A DNA stretch of 22,318 nt from the IMG/VR virus record IMGVR_UViG_3300036846_000846, positions 1 to 22,318 of that record. One strand, given 5' to 3'. Shown piece after piece: positions 21,343 through 22,318 of this stretch; positions within the stretch are counted from its first letter, which is position 1; each line of letters opens with the position of its first letter. Under the pieces are notes generated by a model. The model saw only the letters and a program-made list of their open reading frames with translations. It was not told where the DNA came from and ran no database searches. A program made the position numbers and the translations under genes. The stretch comes from a virus.

Positions 21343-21563
21343 CCGACCAAACTCTAGGGCAATCTCGCGTGCGGATGTCTTTCAATCCATCGGCGAATCA
21401 GGACGTCGAGAACATCAAGATGCGCGCCGCCGACCTGATTGATCTGTGCGAGGACTTCAAAAAGAAGTGCGGTAGCAATGGTGAGGCGGTGCGCCTGTTC
21501 TCTCTCGCGCAAACGCATTTTGAGGACGCGGCTATGTGGGCCGTGAAAGGCGTGACGATATGA
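21339..21563 (+). CDS. Acb2/Tad1-hairpin-like protein, possible cyclic-nucleotide sponge
   Basis: 74 residues. Pattern: VRMSFNPSANQDVENIK, then MRAADLIDLCEDF, and a C-terminal helix AQTHFEDAAMWAVKGVT. This matches my memory of small phage proteins annotated with the Acb2/Tad1 hairpin domain: an N-terminal FNPS-type turn, a long helix and an A-x-T-x-x-E-x-A-x-M-W-A-V-K end. Acb2 and Tad1 oligomers bind signal nucleotides (cGAMP, cyclic oligonucleotides, gcADPR) and block CBASS or Thoeris. Ligand specificity cannot be read here. ATGA overlap on both sides. Membership is moderate; the anti-defence role is inference. Confidence 0.6.
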   Translation: MTDQTLGQSRVRMSFNPSANQDVENIKMRAADLIDLCEDFKKKCGSNGEAVRLFSLAQTHFEDAAMWAVKGVTI

Positions 21564-21778
21564 AGTTGGGCGCCACCGGCAAATTTCCTCTCGGCTCCCT
21601 TGGTCCAGAGGATGAAGGTGAATTGCGAATGGGTGTTGCCCACGACAGTAATGGCGACGTCCATATAAACTTCGGCACGCCGATCACATGGTTTGCGATG
21701 CCGAGCGATCAAGCGATCAAATTCGCCAAGCTGATCTTACATCATGCCGGCGCGAAGAAGGTGGAGATCACTCTATGA
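21560..21778 (+). CDS. Conserved small phage protein (72 aa)
   Basis: 72 residues from ATG 21560 (ATGA overlap). Contains a pattern I recognize from a phage family of unknown function: KLGATGKFPLGSLGPEDEGE, then VHINFGTPITWFAMPSDQAI, and an AKLILHHAGAKKVEI end. A single beta-rich domain followed by a helix is likely. The neighbour on the 3' side starts in a 4-base overlap. Confidence 0.65.
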   Translation: MKLGATGKFPLGSLGPEDEGELRMGVAHDSNGDVHINFGTPITWFAMPSDQAIKFAKLILHHAGAKKVEITL

Positions 21779-22182
21779 CCGGAAAACCCTGGACCCGTGA
21801 ACAGGATGAGGAATTGCTCGAGTTAGAGGCAGAGGGGTATTCAGCCTCACTGATTGGTGAGCGCGTCGGCCGATCGCGTGAGTCGGTGATCGGTCGCTCC
21901 ACGCGACTGCGCGGCGCCAAGCGCCTCGTCAAGGCGGAGCCGCGGAGGACCACGACCATAATTCGCAAGGATGGACAAATACCCAAGCCCAAGCCGGTAC
22001 CAGTTCCGCCTGTGGATAATGGACAGCATGGGATCAGCTTTTTCGAACTAACCGAAACCAGCTGCCGCTGGCCATCTGGGTATAGGGCACCGTATTTGTT
22101 CTGCGGCGCGCCGCGAGCGGGTGTGGGCCACTCCTATTGCCAGGAGCATGCCCGTATGGGGTTCAGTCACCGGGACCGCTGA
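21775..22182 (+). CDS. gcrA-like: GcrA-family cell-cycle regulator-like protein
   Basis: 135 residues from ATG 21775 (ATGA overlap). N-terminal HTH: WTREQDEELLELEAEGYSAS then RVGRSRESVIGR (W6, residues 22-46), close to the GcrA start (WTxExxxxLxxLwxxGxSxxxIAxxLGxxSRNAVIGK). A Lys/Pro linker (KPKPVPVPP) follows. C-terminus TSCRWPSGYRAPYLFCGAPR and HSYCQEH carries C97, C110, C122 and H125, the zinc-like ligand set of GcrA. Host GcrA recruits sigma-70 at CcrM-methylated GANTC promoters. A phage copy may redirect transcription or interfere with the host cell cycle. The N-terminal GcrA hallmark RNAVIGK is changed (RESVIGR). Confidence 0.8.
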   Translation: MTGKPWTREQDEELLELEAEGYSASLIGERVGRSRESVIGRSTRLRGAKRLVKAEPRRTTTIIRKDGQIPKPKPVPVPPVDNGQHGISFFELTETSCRWPSGYRAPYLFCGAPRAGVGHSYCQEHARMGFSHRDR

Positions 22183-22318
22183 AATTGGGTGCCCGCCCCC
22201 ACTGTCAACATTTATCTGTACAGGACCGCAGTCCTAATCGCGTCCAGAAAATACTTGATAAGCCGGAATCCGGTGCCGTAGCCGCGACCGCCCCGCGGCC
22301 GCCCACTACACCGCGCAG
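22183..22318. other. Short 3' end without a confident gene
   Basis: Holds hairpins AGGAC-CGCA-GTCCT (22222-22235) and CCGGA-A-TCCGG (22262-22272). A minus-strand frame is open from the right edge to a TAA at 22212-22214 and would end RLIKYFLDAIRTAVLYR, which could be the C-terminus of a gene lying outside. This is too short to call. Confidence 0.3.

Overview
This window is a segment of a tailed-phage or prophage genome with a P22-like (podovirus) virion gene order. The host is very likely an alphaproteobacterium, plausibly in the Hyphomicrobiales. The DNA looks GC-rich, genes are packed with 4-base ATGA, GTGA or TGATG overlaps, and the last rightward gene resembles GcrA, a cell-cycle transcription factor known from Alphaproteobacteria. 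No integrase, large terminase or tRNA gene is visible, so a lytic or temperate lifestyle cannot be decided here.

Region 1 (1-15818, rightward) is the virion and late operon. It opens inside the portal gene, so the terminase should lie just upstream. Next come two small proteins, a scaffold-like protein, the HK97-fold-like major capsid protein, a small protein with a signal peptide, a head-tail adaptor candidate, a two-helix membrane protein and a tail protein resembling P22 gp10. After that lies an unusual block of five very small, extremely arginine-rich ORFs (7091-7590), each with an SD-like sequence. They run into a VRR-NUC nuclease gene. A run of small unknown proteins and a GNAT-like protein follows. 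Then come large Gly/Pro/Gln-rich proteins that are probably ejected or internal virion proteins; one carries an M15 metallopeptidase (peptidoglycan hydrolase) domain. The operon ends with a small protein whose 3' half overlaps, in another frame, a two-helix membrane protein (holin candidate).

Region 2 (15819-15976) is the convergent intergenic space. It holds a perfect 18-bp palindrome, a 9-bp direct repeat and a strong hairpin that could terminate both transcription units.

Region 3 (19644 down to 15977, leftward) is the recombination operon. It encodes an ERF-family single-strand annealing protein, a small coiled-coil protein, a YqaJ-type exonuclease, several small conserved phage proteins (one of the DUF7694 type), a zinc-binding small protein, a PD-(D/E)XK-like nuclease with an altered active site, and a secreted protein with PVYA repeats. 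ERF plus YqaJ make a complete annealing-recombination pair.

Region 4 (19707-22182, rightward) diverges from region 3 across a 62-bp control region with nested inverted repeats. It starts with a Cro/CI-like HTH protein. After an unknown protein and a structured 210-nt gap, a tightly coupled run of small genes follows: two single-helix membrane proteins, two conserved phage proteins, a Cys-rich protein, an Acb2/Tad1-like protein (possible anti-CBASS/anti-Thoeris sponge) and the GcrA-like regulator. This looks like an early host-takeover and anti-defence operon. The last 136 bases hold no confident gene.
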